Notes: generated from the sequence alone by a model not told the origin. A stretch of DNA of 64,000 bases from Streptomyces sp. MBT65 (GCF_016612545.1 NZ_JAENRY010000038.1:27536-91535); one strand, 5' to 3'. Counted from the first letter of the stretch, positions 54,944-64,000 are shown. Made by a program: numbers and translations.

Positions 54944-55675
54944 TCACAGGTGGCGCACCCAGTCCTCGGTGACACCGTGGAACCTCGGCTCCTCCGGGCG
55001 GAGTTGCGAGTCGTCCAGCCGATACGTGAGCTCGTCGACGACCGCGACGACACCGTCGATCTGACGGGTCATAGAGAGCGCGATCTCCGTCTCGCTCTTG
55101 CGCTCCATCTGGCCGGCGAGCGTCACGACGCCCTCCACCACGGAGACATCGATGCTGCGCGGGCTCTGCCACAGGGCACGCACCAGTACCTCTTCGACGA
55201 CCTCGTCGTGGATGTCCGTGTCCGAGCGGAGGAAGACCTGGAGCACGTCGCGGCGGGTGACGATGCCGACGAGCCGGTCCTCCTCGTCGAGGACGGGCAG
55301 CCGCTCCACGCGATGCTGGGCCATGGTCCGGGCGGCCTCGACGATCGTTTCTTCGGCGTGCACGGTGACGGCCGGTTCGGTCATGAGCTGACCGGCGGTG
55401 CGGGCCGTGGTCTTCGCGGCCCGCCGCCTGGCGCTGCGCGTCAGGTCGGCGAACCGGAACCGCTTCTTCGGCTCGTACGTGTCGGGGGCCTCGGCCTGGT
55501 GGACCATCAGGTCCGTCTCGGAGACGACTCCGACGACCTTGTCGTCCTCGTCGACCACGGGCAGGCCGCTGATGCGGTGTTCGCCGAGCAGGCGTGCCAC
55601 CTCCTTGAACGACGTTCCGTAGGTGGCGCGGACGACCTCCGTGGTCATCACGGAGCCGATCTTGTTGTGCTTCAT
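54944..55675 (-). CDS. CBS-pair and BON domain protein
   Basis: 243 residues: CBS1 at about 5-60 (IGSVMTTEVVRATYGTSF), CBS2 at about 92-150 (AGQLMTEPAVTVHAEETI) and a C-terminal BON domain at about 160-225 (VVEGVVTLAGQMERKSE). CBS pairs usually bind adenine nucleotides; BON domains bind membranes or phospholipid. It sits 12 bases after the acyl-CoA synthetase gene and 19 bases before flavodoxin, so it is likely cotranscribed with both. It resembles DosR-regulon CBS proteins such as Rv2626c, extended by the BON module. Confidence 0.9.
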   Translation of the reverse strand: MKHNKIGSVMTTEVVRATYGTSFKEVARLLGEHRISGLPVVDEDDKVVGVVSETDLMVHQAEAPDTYEPKKRFRFADLTRSARRRAAKTTARTAGQLMTEPAVTVHAEETIVEAARTMAQHRVERLPVLDEEDRLVGIVTRRDVLQVFLRSDTDIHDEVVEEVLVRALWQSPRSIDVSVVEGVVTLAGQMERKSETEIALSMTRQIDGVVAVVDELTYRLDDSQLRPEEPRFHGVTEDWVRHL

Positions 55676-55687
55676 GGTGTTCCCTCC

Positions 55688-58378
55688 TCAGCGAAGTCGG
55701 CGCAGATACGGGTCCTGCGCCCCGCGGGGCAGCAGGCGGACGCGTGCATCGAGGACGGTGACTCCGCCCGGTGCCGCGAGTACGGGGTTGAAGTCGGCCT
55801 CGGCCAACTGGGGCAGGTCGCTCGCCATGCGGGACAGCCGCAGCAGCAGTTGTTCGAGGCCTTCGAGATCCACGGGCCGGCTGCCGTGCGCGCCGAACAG
55901 GAGTGGGGCGCAGCGCGGGGCCGTGATCAGGTCGTGCACGTCGTGGTCGGTGAGCGGGGCGAGCCGGGTGGTGTGGTCGGCGAGGATCTCGGTCGCGGTG
56001 CCGCCGAGTCCGAACAGGACGAGCGGTCCGAAGACCTGGTCCTGGACGACGCCGGCGAACAGCTCGGTGCCGCGTTCGGCGAGCGGCTGCACGACCACGC
56101 CGGTCAGCAGTCCCGCGAACCGGGTCTCCAAGTCCCGGTAGGCGACCCGTACTTGGGCGTCGCCGCACAGGTCGAGGTGGACGGCGCGCTGTTCGCTCTT
56201 GTGCAGCAGGCCGGGCCAGTAGCCCTTCATGACGACCCGGCCGTCGGCGCCGCGCAGCCGTTCGGCGGCGAGGACGGCGCCGCCCTCGGTGTCGGCCCAG
56301 GCCCAGGCGAGTTGCGGTATGCCGTAGCAGCCGAGGAGTTCGACGCACTGGCGCGGGTCGAGCCAGCCGCCGTCCGGGTGCGCGTCGAGGTAGGTCTCGA
56401 CGAAGGTGTGGGCGCGCGCGGTCTCGACTCCGTCGAGGTCGGGGATCGTCCCGGCGGGCCGGGCGAGCCAGGCCGCACGGCGCGCGGCGTGCGCCAACGC
56501 CCGCGCCGCCGCCTGGGGTTCGGCGTAGGCGGGGACGGTTCGGCCGTCCGTGGTAGGCAACAGCTCGACGGGCAGGGCCTGTTCGAGCCGCACCGCTGCA
56601 ATCGGCTTCGACCGGTGGCCGGTTGCGTGGGTGAGGGCCCGGACGAGGTCGTCTCCGGTCGCCTCGGCGACGGCCGTGGGGACCAGGGCCACGAGGACGG
56701 CGTCGACGCCGGGGTGCCGCATGATCCGGTCCACGCAGTCCCTGAGCTGGCCCTCGCTCACGGCCGCGGTGGCGTCGATCGGGTTGCCGATCGCGGCGCC
56801 CTCGGGCAGTACGGCGAGCAGGTCGTCGACGAGTTCGGGGGTGGGCGTCGGCAGGGCGAGCCCGGCCTCGGCGCAGGCGTCGGCCGCGAGGACCCCGGCT
56901 CCGCCCGCGTTGGTGACGATCGCGACCCGGGAGCCGGTGGGCAACGGCTGGGAGTGCAACAGGGCTGCTGCTTCGAGGAGTTCGCCGACCGAGTGGGTCG
57001 CGGTGATGCCGGCCTGGGTGAACAGCGCTCCGCGGGTCATGGTCCGGGTGGCGGCGGCTGCGGTGTGCGAGGCGGCGGCGCGGCGGCCGGCGTCTGTGCG
57101 GCCCGCGTCGACGGTCAGGACCGGCATACGGCGGGTCACGCGCCGCGCGGTGCGGGAGAACGCCCGCGGGTTGCCGAAGGACTCCAGGTGCAGCAGGGCG
57201 AGGTCGGTGGTGCCGTCGCTCTCCCACCACTGGAGCATGTCGTTGCCGCTGACGTCGAACTTGTCGCCCAGGGACGCGAAGGTCGAGACGCCGATACCGA
57301 GCCGGGACAGCCCGTCGAGCAGCGCGATGCCGACCCCGCCGGACTGCACGGCGATGCCCGCGGTGCCGGGGCTCGGGTGGTTCGCGGCGAAGGTCGCGTC
57401 GAGGTTCAGTTCAGGGTCGGTGTTGGAGACACCGAGGCAGTTGGGACCGACGAGCCGCATGCCGTACGTCCGGCAGGCCGCCGTCAGCGCCTCGGCCTGG
57501 GCGTGGTCGAGTCCCGCTGTGACGACGAGGAGGGCACGTACGCCTGCCTTGCCGCATTCCTCGGCGGTGGCCGGGACGGCGGCGGCGGGTACGGCGACGA
57601 CCACGAGGTCGGGGGTCCTGGGCAGGGCGCCGACCGAGGGGTAGCTCGGCACGCCGAGGATCGAGGTGGCCGCGGGGTTCACCGCGAAGAGGCGGCGGGT
57701 GAAGCCGCCGGCCTTCAGGTGGTGCAGGATCGCGCGGCCCACCGAACCGGCTGTACGTCCGGCGCCGACGACGGCTACCGCGTCCGGGCGCAGCAGCGGT
57801 ACGAGGCTCGCTACGTCGGCGGCGCGGCCCCGTGCCTCGGTGGCCGACAGGTAGTTCTCGTCCTCGTCGAGTTCGATGGTGCAGCGCATCTCAGGGCCCT
57901 CGAAGCGGCGGGCGGTCCGCAGGCCGAGGTCGGCGAAGAGCCGCAGGATCTCGTGGTTCTCGCTGAGCGCGTCGGCCGTGAACGTGGTGATGCCCTCGGC
58001 GCGGGCGGCGGAGACCAGGTGCTCGACAAGGAGAGTGCCGACGCCCCGGTGGTGGAGTCCGTCGGCGACCGCAACGGAGATGTCAGCCGCCGTCCCTGCA
58101 CCGCCGGTGTCGTACTCAGCAAGTCCGATCACCTGCCCCTTGGCCTCGGCGAGCAGGGCCCGGTATCCGGGGTGCGGCCGGACGGCCCGGTCGGCCGCCA
58201 TCTCGGCGGACCGGCGGCTCACTCCGAAGAAGCGCAGCCGCAGGTTCGCCGGGGACATCTCCTCGTAGAGCCCCTGGAGTTGGTCGTGGTCGCCGGCCTC
58301 GGCGGGACGGATGCACACGGTGGCGCCGTCCGCGAGCAGGGCGTGGACTGTGGGTCGGTTGAGCACGTCGTCCGTCAT
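55688..58378 (-). CDS. GNAT acetyltransferase fused to ADP-forming acyl-CoA synthetase
   Basis: 896-residue fusion. Residues about 15-175 are a GNAT domain (ISVAVADGLHHRGVGTLLVEHL is the acetyl-CoA loop, here shown as VADGLHHRGVGTLL). About 195-330 is a CoA-binding Rossmann domain (VAVVGAGRTAGSVGRAIL). About 340-650 holds the succinyl-CoA-synthetase-like part with the phospho-His context TAAASHTAA-like segment (RAAASHTAAAA). The C-terminus from about 680 is an ATP-grasp domain (VVMKGYWPGLLHKSE). The order matches actinobacterial protein lysine acetyltransferases of the Pat type and acyl-CoA synthetases (NDP-forming). GGAGGAG lies 6 bases before the ATG at 58376-58378. It heads the operon with CBS-BON and flavodoxin; a hypoxia-type box is about 85 bases upstream. 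Confidence 0.9.
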   Translation of the reverse strand: MTDDVLNRPTVHALLADGATVCIRPAEAGDHDQLQGLYEEMSPANLRLRFFGVSRRSAEMAADRAVRPHPGYRALLAEAKGQVIGLAEYDTGGAGTAADISVAVADGLHHRGVGTLLVEHLVSAARAEGITTFTADALSENHEILRLFADLGLRTARRFEGPEMRCTIELDEDENYLSATEARGRAADVASLVPLLRPDAVAVVGAGRTAGSVGRAILHHLKAGGFTRRLFAVNPAATSILGVPSYPSVGALPRTPDLVVVAVPAAAVPATAEECGKAGVRALLVVTAGLDHAQAEALTAACRTYGMRLVGPNCLGVSNTDPELNLDATFAANHPSPGTAGIAVQSGGVGIALLDGLSRLGIGVSTFASLGDKFDVSGNDMLQWWESDGTTDLALLHLESFGNPRAFSRTARRVTRRMPVLTVDAGRTDAGRRAAASHTAAAATRTMTRGALFTQAGITATHSVGELLEAAALLHSQPLPTGSRVAIVTNAGGAGVLAADACAEAGLALPTPTPELVDDLLAVLPEGAAIGNPIDATAAVSEGQLRDCVDRIMRHPGVDAVLVALVPTAVAEATGDDLVRALTHATGHRSKPIAAVRLEQALPVELLPTTDGRTVPAYAEPQAAARALAHAARRAAWLARPAGTIPDLDGVETARAHTFVETYLDAHPDGGWLDPRQCVELLGCYGIPQLAWAWADTEGGAVLAAERLRGADGRVVMKGYWPGLLHKSEQRAVHLDLCGDAQVRVAYRDLETRFAGLLTGVVVQPLAERGTELFAGVVQDQVFGPLVLFGLGGTATEILADHTTRLAPLTDHDVHDLITAPRCAPLLFGAHGSRPVDLEGLEQLLLRLSRMASDLPQLAEADFNPVLAAPGGVTVLDARVRLLPRGAQDPYLRRLR

Positions 58379-58462
58379 CGGGGTCTCCTCCGGGGTTCTT
58401 CGACACTTCGAGCGTCCCGCGGAACGGAGAGAGGCCCCATGGGCTGCCTGGGGGCGGACCAT

Positions 58463-58478
58463 GGGGCCGATCGGCCCT
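58463..58478. promoter_or_regulatory. DosR/OsdR-like box GGGGCCGATCGGCCCT
   Basis: Near-perfect palindrome 85 bases before the GNAT/acyl-CoA synthetase start and 49 bases past the gap stop. Almost the same as the box at 35041-35056. Confidence 0.5.
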
Positions 58479-58526
58479 CGGGAACCCGCCCACAGGCCCA
58501 CCTCACGGGGCCTCTCACGGTCGTGC

Positions 58527-59540
58527 TCAGTCGTCGGCGACCAGCGCCGTCAGGTCGAGGAGACGGTTGGTGTAGCCCCACTCGTTGTCGTACCAGCCGA
58601 AGACCTTGACCAGGGAGCCGTTCGCCTGGGTGAGCGCCGGGTCGAAGACGCAGGACGCGGGATCGCCGATCACGTCACGGGAGACGATCGGGGCCTGCGT
58701 CACGCGGAGGATGCCGTTGAGCGGGCCCTCGGCGGCCTCGGCGAACGCGGAGTTGACCTCCTCCGCCGTCGTCTCGCGATTGAGGACGACCGCGAGGTCG
58801 GTGAGGGACCCGTCCTCGACGGGCACGCGTACGGCGATGCCGTCCAGAGCACCCGCCATCTCCGGCACCACCAGCCCGACCGCGCGGGCGGCACCCGTGC
58901 TGGTCGGGATGATGCTCAGGGCCGCCGAGCGGGCCCGGCGCAGGTCCTTGTGCGGGCCGTCGAGGAGGGACTGGTCGTTGGTGTAGCCGTGGATGGTGGT
59001 CATCATGCCGCGGTCGATGCCGAAGGTCTCGTGGAGCACCTTCACCATCGGGGCGACACAGTTGGTGGTGCAGGACGCGGCCGAGACGATCCGGTCGTTG
59101 TGCCGGTCGTAGGTGTCGTCGTTGACGCCCATCACGATCGTGGCGTCCACGTTCTTGCCCGGGGCCGAGAGCAGCACGGTGTGGGCACCGCCCTTGAGGT
59201 GCAGGGCGGCGGAGTCGCGGTCGCGGAAACGGCCGGTGGACTCGATGACGATGCCGGCGCCGTAGTCGGACCAGTGCAGGGCGGCCGGGTCGCGTTCGGC
59301 GGTGACCTCGATGCGCCGGCCGTCGACGGTGATCGAGCTGTCGTCGTGGGTGACCTCGCGTCCGATGCGGCCGAACGTGGAGTCGTATTCGAGGAGGTGG
59401 GCGAGGGTGGCGGGCGAGGTGATGTCGTTGATGGCGACGACCTCGACGTCCTGGGTGCCCGCCTCGGCGCGGTCGAGTGCCGCGCGCAGATAGGTACGGC
59501 CTATCCGGCCGAAGCCGTTGATGCCGACGCGTACGGTCAT
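58527..59540 (-). CDS. gap: Glyceraldehyde-3-phosphate dehydrogenase
   Basis: 337-residue GAPDH oxidising glyceraldehyde-3-phosphate with NAD(P)+ and phosphate. The Rossmann start VRVGINGFGRIGRTYLRAAL and the catalytic Cys in SAASCTTNC are intact, as is WYDNEWGYTNR near the end. AAGGAG lies upstream of the ATG at 59538-59540. It follows phosphoketolase by 31 bases and is the last gene of a run adh-usp-xfp-gap on one strand. Streptomyces also carry a housekeeping gap elsewhere, so this is probably an additional copy serving the phosphoketolase product. Confidence 0.96.
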   Translation of the reverse strand: MTVRVGINGFGRIGRTYLRAALDRAEAGTQDVEVVAINDITSPATLAHLLEYDSTFGRIGREVTHDDSSITVDGRRIEVTAERDPAALHWSDYGAGIVIESTGRFRDRDSAALHLKGGAHTVLLSAPGKNVDATIVMGVNDDTYDRHNDRIVSAASCTTNCVAPMVKVLHETFGIDRGMMTTIHGYTNDQSLLDGPHKDLRRARSAALSIIPTSTGAARAVGLVVPEMAGALDGIAVRVPVEDGSLTDLAVVLNRETTAEEVNSAFAEAAEGPLNGILRVTQAPIVSRDVIGDPASCVFDPALTQANGSLVKVFGWYDNEWGYTNRLLDLTALVADD

Positions 59541-59571
59541 GGCGGTGAACTCCTTTGCAGAGCGGGGGATT

Positions 59572-61971
59572 TCAGGCGTTCCAGGTCCAGTCGGCGACTT
59601 CGGGCAGGTCGGTGCCGTGTTCGCGGATCCAGGCGTGGTGGCGGGTGCGGGCGTCGGCCATCTGCTGGCGTACGGCGGCGGCGCGTACCGCGAGACCGGG
59701 GACGCGGTCGATGACGTCCATGACGAGGCGGTAGCGGTCGAGGTCGTTGCGGACGACCATGTCGAACGGTGTGGTCGTGGTGCCGGACTCCTTGTAGCCG
59801 CGCACATGCAGGTTGGCGTGGCCGGTGCGGCGGTAGGCGAGGCGGTGGATGAGCCACGGGTAGCCGTGGTAGGCGAAGATGACCGGCTTGTCGGTGGTGA
59901 AGAGGCCGTCGTACTCGAAGTCGCTCATCCCGTGCGGGTGTTCCTCGCGCGGCAGCAGCCGGGTCATGTCGACGACGTTGACGACCCGGACGGCGAGCTG
60001 GGGCAGATGGCGGCGCAGCAACTGGGCGGCGGCCAGCACCTCCAGAGTCGGAACGTCACCAGCGCACGCGAGGACGACATCCGGTTCGCCGCCGTTCTCG
60101 GTGCCCGCCCACTCCCAGATCCCGGCGCCGCGCGCGCAGTGGGCGCGGGCCTGGTCCATGGACAGCCAGTCGAAGCAGGGCTGTTTCCCGGCGACGACCA
60201 CGTTGACGTAGTCACGGCTGCGCAGGACGTGATCGGCCACGGAGAGAAGGGTGTTGGCGTCCGGCGGGAGGTAGACGCGGACGACCTCGGGGCTCTTGTT
60301 GAGGACGTGGTCGACGAAGCCGGGGTCCTGGTGGGAGAAGCCGTTGTGGTCCTGACGCCACACGTGCGACGTCAGCAGGTAGTTGAGGGAGGCGATCGGC
60401 GCCCGCCACGCCAACTCCCTCGATGTCTTCAGCCACTTGATGTGCTGATTGACCATCGAGTCGACGATGTGCACGAACGCCTCGTAGCAGGAGAACAGTC
60501 CGTGCCGACCGGTCAGCAGATAGCCCTCCAGCCAGCCCTGGCAGGTGTGTTCGGAGAGAATCTCCATCACCCGGCCGTGCCGCTCCAGGTGCTCGTCGAC
60601 CGGCAGGTAGTTGGCCTGCCAGGCCTTGCCGCTGGAGTTGAAGACGGCCTGGAGGCGGTTGGAGGCGGTCTCGTCCGGGCCCACGACACGGAAGTCACGG
60701 CTCCCCGAGGTGTCGTGCATGACCTTTTCGAGGAGGTCGCCGAGAATCCGGGTCGGCTCGTGCAGGGTCGAACCCGGCTTCTCGACCGGGACCGCGAAAC
60801 GGTCCAGGGACGGGATCGGCAGGTCGTGCACCAGCAGGCCGCCGTTGGCATACGGGCTGGAGCCGAGCCGTTTGACGCCTTCGGGTACGCAGGCGAGGAC
60901 ATCCGCGACGGGCCGGCCCTCGGGGCCGAACAGCCTCTCCGGGTGGTACGAGCGCAGCCACGCCTCCAACTGCCGCAGGTGCTCCGGGTTTTCACGCACC
61001 TCGGCCAGCGGGACCTGGTGTGCGCGCCAGGTGCCCTCGACGGGGACGCCGTCGACTTCGGCGGGGCCGGTCCAGCCCTTCGGGGTGCGCAGCACGATCA
61101 TCGGCCAGTGCACCCGCTCGGTGACGCCGTCCTCGCGGGCGCTGCGCTGCATCACGGCGATGCGGTCCAGCGCGTCGTCGAACGCGGCGGCCATGGCCTT
61201 GTGCACCTGGAGCGGGTCGTCGCCGGTGACGTGGATCGGATCGTGGCCGTATCCCCGTAGCAGCTCGTCGAGTTCGGACTCGGGGAGGCGGGACAGGACC
61301 GTCGGGTTGGCGATCTTGTAGCCGTTGAGGTGCAGGATCGGCAGGACGGCGCCGTCGTGGACCGGGTCGAGGAACTTGTTGGAGTGCCACGCGGCGGCCA
61401 GCGGGCCGGTCTCCGCCTCGCCGTCGCCGATCACGCAGGCGACCAGCAGGTCCGGGTTGTCGAAGGCGGCGCCGTAGGCGTGGGCGAGCGAGTAGCCGAG
61501 TTCACCACCCTCGTGGATCGAACCGGGGGTCTCCGGCGCCACGTGGCTGGGCACACCGCCGGGGAAGGAGAACTGCCTGAACAGCCGCTCCATACCGGCT
61601 CCGTCGCGGCTCACGTCCGGGTAGGTCTCGCTGTAGCTGCCCTCCAGCCAGGAGTTGGCGACCACGGAGGGTCCGCCGTGGCCGGGCCCCCACACGCACA
61701 GGGCGTCCAGGTCGCGCGCCTTGATCACCCGGTTGAGGTGGGTGTACACGAGGTTGAGGCCGGGCGAGGTGCCCCAGTGGCCCAGCAGCCGCGGCTTGAT
61801 GTGCTCCGGCTTCAGGGGCTCGCTCAGCAGCGGGTTCGCCATCAGGTAGATCTGCCCGGCGGCAAGGTAGTTGGCGGCCCGCCAGTGGGCGTCCAGGGTG
61901 CGCAGTTCGTCGTCGGTGAGTTCGGAGGGTACGGACAGGGCGGTGGCGTCCTGGTGGGCGGCCTTGGGCAT
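59572..61971 (-). CDS. xfp: Phosphoketolase (xylulose-5-P/fructose-6-P)
   Basis: 799-residue thiamine-diphosphate enzyme that splits xylulose-5-phosphate or fructose-6-phosphate with phosphate into acetyl phosphate and a sugar phosphate. Signatures: [19 protein letters not shown], the ThDP motif [18 protein letters not shown], and the H-rich [11 protein letters not shown] segment. Full length. It lies 87 bases after a universal stress protein and 31 before gap, whose substrate is one product of the reaction. Acetyl phosphate could feed ATP formation without the TCA cycle. Start ATG at 61969-61971. Confidence 0.95.
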   Translation of the reverse strand: MPKAAHQDATALSVPSELTDDELRTLDAHWRAANYLAAGQIYLMANPLLSEPLKPEHIKPRLLGHWGTSPGLNLVYTHLNRVIKARDLDALCVWGPGHGGPSVVANSWLEGSYSETYPDVSRDGAGMERLFRQFSFPGGVPSHVAPETPGSIHEGGELGYSLAHAYGAAFDNPDLLVACVIGDGEAETGPLAAAWHSNKFLDPVHDGAVLPILHLNGYKIANPTVLSRLPESELDELLRGYGHDPIHVTGDDPLQVHKAMAAAFDDALDRIAVMQRSAREDGVTERVHWPMIVLRTPKGWTGPAEVDGVPVEGTWRAHQVPLAEVRENPEHLRQLEAWLRSYHPERLFGPEGRPVADVLACVPEGVKRLGSSPYANGGLLVHDLPIPSLDRFAVPVEKPGSTLHEPTRILGDLLEKVMHDTSGSRDFRVVGPDETASNRLQAVFNSSGKAWQANYLPVDEHLERHGRVMEILSEHTCQGWLEGYLLTGRHGLFSCYEAFVHIVDSMVNQHIKWLKTSRELAWRAPIASLNYLLTSHVWRQDHNGFSHQDPGFVDHVLNKSPEVVRVYLPPDANTLLSVADHVLRSRDYVNVVVAGKQPCFDWLSMDQARAHCARGAGIWEWAGTENGGEPDVVLACAGDVPTLEVLAAAQLLRRHLPQLAVRVVNVVDMTRLLPREEHPHGMSDFEYDGLFTTDKPVIFAYHGYPWLIHRLAYRRTGHANLHVRGYKESGTTTTPFDMVVRNDLDRYRLVMDVIDRVPGLAVRAAAVRQQMADARTRHHAWIREHGTDLPEVADWTWNA

Positions 61972-62058
61972 CGGAGGCTCCGGAGGTCATCGGCATGGGG
62001 CAGCGGGCGGTGAAGGCGTAACTACTGGGTCAGCAGGCGGAGTTGGAGAGGCTCGTGC

Positions 62059-62946
62059 TCACGTGTGCTCGGGCACGATGACGACCGGGCAGGCGGAGTG
62101 GTGCAGCACTCCGTGGGCCACGCGGCCCAGTTGGAGTCCGTAGTGCCCGGGGCGGCGCTTGGCACCGACGACCAGGAGGTTGGCGTCGCGCGAGGCGTCC
62201 ACCAGCACGGCCCGGGTGGGACCCTCGACGACACGGCGGTGTGATTCGACGTCGGCGGGAACGTCCTGAAGCGCCGCTCCCAGGGCCTCGACCGCCTGCT
62301 GCTCGTGCAGCCGGGCGGGTTCTCCGGACATCAGCGGATGGTCGGTGGTCTCGTGGGCGGGGCAGCGCCAGGCCCGTACGACGTCCACCGGCACTCCGCG
62401 TCGCTTCGCCTCGTCGAAGGCGAAGCGGACTGCCGCCGAGCCCGTCGGCTTCTCTCCGACGCCCACGACGACGCGGCCGTGGGTGGCGGTGCGGGCCTGG
62501 TTGTCGTGGTTGCCGCGGACGACGATCATCGGGCACTGGGCATGCCCGGCCACGGTCAGGCTGACCGAGCCGAGCAGCGCCTCGGCGAGGCCGCTGCGGC
62601 CACGGGTGCCGGTCACCAGAGCGGAAGCGCTTCGGCTCTCCCGCACCAGCGCGTACTCGGGCTCCTCGGGCAGTACGTCGACGCTCACGTCCAGGTCCGG
62701 ATGACGGCGGCGCGCCCGGCGGGCCGCGCTGTCGACGATGTCCTCGGCCAGTACCTGTTCGGACGGCTTGCCGATGTCCTCGGCGAGCGAGGTGCCCTCG
62801 TACCGCTCCCACAGCGACGCGTACACCAGCCGCAGCGGCAGTCCGCGTACGACGGCCTCGTCCGCCGCCCAGTCGACGGCCCGCAGGCTGGGCTCGGAAC
62901 CGTCGACGCCGACGACGATCGGCAGGACCTTCGGCATCACCGTCAC
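62059..62946 (-). CDS. Tandem universal stress protein (UspA x2)
   Basis: 295 residues with two UspA domains. The first starts LPIVVGVDGSEPSLRAVDWA and ends TGTRGRSGLAEALLGSVSLT, an intact ATP-binding motif. The second starts VVVGVGEKPTGSAAVRFAF and ends GAKRRPGHYGLQLGRVAHGV. The GTG at 62944-62946 overlaps the stop of the alcohol dehydrogenase gene (GTGA); an ATG at 62935-62937 is an alternative start. It is between adh and xfp in a same-strand run and is probably cotranscribed. It is the third tandem USP of the island. Confidence 0.92.
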   Translation of the reverse strand: MTVMPKVLPIVVGVDGSEPSLRAVDWAADEAVVRGLPLRLVYASLWERYEGTSLAEDIGKPSEQVLAEDIVDSAARRARRRHPDLDVSVDVLPEEPEYALVRESRSASALVTGTRGRSGLAEALLGSVSLTVAGHAQCPMIVVRGNHDNQARTATHGRVVVGVGEKPTGSAAVRFAFDEAKRRGVPVDVVRAWRCPAHETTDHPLMSGEPARLHEQQAVEALGAALQDVPADVESHRRVVEGPTRAVLVDASRDANLLVVGAKRRPGHYGLQLGRVAHGVLHHSACPVVIVPEHT

Positions 62947-63965
62947 CGCCCCGTGGCGAGGTCGAAGACGATGCGAGCCTTGACGTCGCCGCGCAGCACG
63001 TCGGCGATGGACTCGTTGACCGAACTCAGCGGCCGGGTCTCGGAGATGACCTTGGTCTGTCCGGTGGCGTGCAGCTGGAAGACCTCGGCGAGGTCCTGCC
63101 GGGTGCCGACGATCGAGCCGATCACCGAGGTGCCGTTGAGTACGGTGTCGAAGATCGGGACCTGGATCGTGCCGTGCGCGGGCAGCGCGACCATGACGAG
63201 CTTCCCGCCGCGCCGCAGACCGGAGTTGACGGCGGCGAACGCGTCCTCGTTCACGGCCAGGGCGATCGCCGCGTGCGCGCCACCGTGCCGCTTCAGCACC
63301 TCTCCCACGTCGTCCTTGCGGGCGTCGATGACGAGGTCGGCGCCGAGCGCGGTGGCGAGTTCAAGCTTCTCGTCGGTGACGTCGATGGCCGCGACCTGGG
63401 CTCCGGCGATCTTCGCGTACTGCACGGCCAGGTGGCCGAGCCCGCCGACACCGGAGATCGCGACGAGCTGGGAGGGCCGCACGCCGGCGACCTTCAGCGC
63501 CTTGTACGTCGTGACGCCGGCGCAGGTCAGCGGGGCGGCGTCGATCGCGCCCACGCCGTCGGGCACCGGCTGGGCGAAGTCGGCCCAGGCGAGCATCGTC
63601 TCGGCGTAGCCGCCGTCGCAGCCGTAGCCGGTGTTGATCTGCTGCTCGCACAGCGTCTCCCAGCCGGACAGGCAGTGCTCGCAGCGCCCGCAGGCCTTGC
63701 CGAGCCACGGCACCGCGACCCGCTGACCGACGGTCAGGTGGGTGACGCCGTCGCCGAGCTTCTCGACGAGGCCGACGCCCTCGTGGCCGGGAACGAACGG
63801 CGGGTTGGGCTTGACGGGCCAGTCGCCGTGGGCGGCGTGGATGTCGGTGTGGCACAGCCCGGAGGCCTCGACGCGGACACGGACCTGGCCGGGGCCGGGC
63901 TCGGGGTCGGGGCGGTCCTCGATGACCAGGGGTTCACCGAACGCCCGTACAACTGCTGCCTTCAT
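62943..63965 (-). CDS. adhP: Zinc-dependent alcohol dehydrogenase (AdhP-type)
   Basis: 340-residue medium-chain dehydrogenase. The catalytic zinc site is Cys38 (SGLCHTDIHAAHGDW) with GHEGVG at about 60-65. The structural zinc loop is CGRCEHCLSGWETLC. The NAD-binding motif is ISGVGGLGHLAVQYAK. The length and GDWP motif fit the ethanol-active AdhP group, which reduces acetaldehyde or oxidises ethanol; in a low-oxygen setting it could reoxidise NADH. GAGGAG lies 8 bases before the ATG. It overlaps the USP gene by 4 bases; its promoter lies at or beyond the window edge. Confidence 0.94.
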   Translation of the reverse strand: MKAAVVRAFGEPLVIEDRPDPEPGPGQVRVRVEASGLCHTDIHAAHGDWPVKPNPPFVPGHEGVGLVEKLGDGVTHLTVGQRVAVPWLGKACGRCEHCLSGWETLCEQQINTGYGCDGGYAETMLAWADFAQPVPDGVGAIDAAPLTCAGVTTYKALKVAGVRPSQLVAISGVGGLGHLAVQYAKIAGAQVAAIDVTDEKLELATALGADLVIDARKDDVGEVLKRHGGAHAAIALAVNEDAFAAVNSGLRRGGKLVMVALPAHGTIQVPIFDTVLNGTSVIGSIVGTRQDLAEVFQLHATGQTKVISETRPLSSVNESIADVLRGDVKARIVFDLATGR

Positions 63966-64000
63966 GACTACTGCTCCTCAGGGAGAGGGAGGGACGGGGG

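Noticed and set aside
54902..58609. 1235-codon forward open frame
   Set aside because: Antisense to the CBS-BON and acyl-CoA synthetase genes, no recognisable domain.

Overview
The window is high-GC actinobacterial DNA, almost certainly Streptomyces: codons end in G/C, GTG starts are common, and several genes and operator types (Ngc transporter, Rok7B7-like regulator, CebR box, XRE-MurA fusion) are typical of that genus. No RNA genes or CRISPR arrays were seen. Assignments rest on motifs and on memory of families; no database was searched.

Region 1 (1-26.6 kb) looks like chromosomal core, recalling the S. coelicolor neighbourhood SCO5998-SCO6008. It has a ROK regulator cut by the window edge, an NgcEFG-type GlcNAc/chitobiose importer without its own ATPase, two large secreted GH92 alpha-mannosidases, a CBM2-bearing AA10 LPMO under a CebR-type box, a two-component system, a secreted subtilase, an HTH regulator, aconitase behind an iron-box-like palindrome, a DUF4236 protein and an XRE-HTH/MurA fusion. 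The two GH92 genes share a 12-bp palindromic operator. DUF4236 and XRE-MurA share another. Together the genes suggest polysaccharide and glycoprotein scavenging beside central metabolism.

Region 2 (26.6-31.9 kb) is a scar. It holds a frameshifted relic of an L-serine dehydratase C-terminus, a possibly frameshifted membrane/ROK protein, and a nested mobile element: an IS5-like unit with 19-bp perfect terminal repeats that carries an Imm21 immunity gene, its transposase split by a second IS5-family element with a programmed -1 frameshift.

Region 3 (31.9-64 kb) is a low-oxygen/dormancy island like the DosR/OsdR regulons. It encodes pyruvate formate-lyase and its activase, a complete arginine deiminase operon (arcD-A-B-C order), a DASS carboxylate carrier, oleate hydratase, pyruvate phosphate dikinase, three tandem universal stress proteins, a lone cNMP-binding protein, two CBS-BON proteins (one frameshifted), Rv1733c-like and Acg-like proteins, a flavodoxin, a GNAT/ADP-forming acyl-CoA synthetase fusion, GAPDH, phosphoketolase and an alcohol dehydrogenase. 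GGGnCn(T/A)TCGGnCCC-like palindromes precede many of these operons.

The most striking insertion is at 43.6-46.3 kb: a two-gene operon of an HNH-APAZ nuclease and a catalytically dead short prokaryotic Argonaute with a 4-bp overlap, i.e. a short-pAgo/HNH (SPARHA-type) defence system embedded in the hypoxia island.
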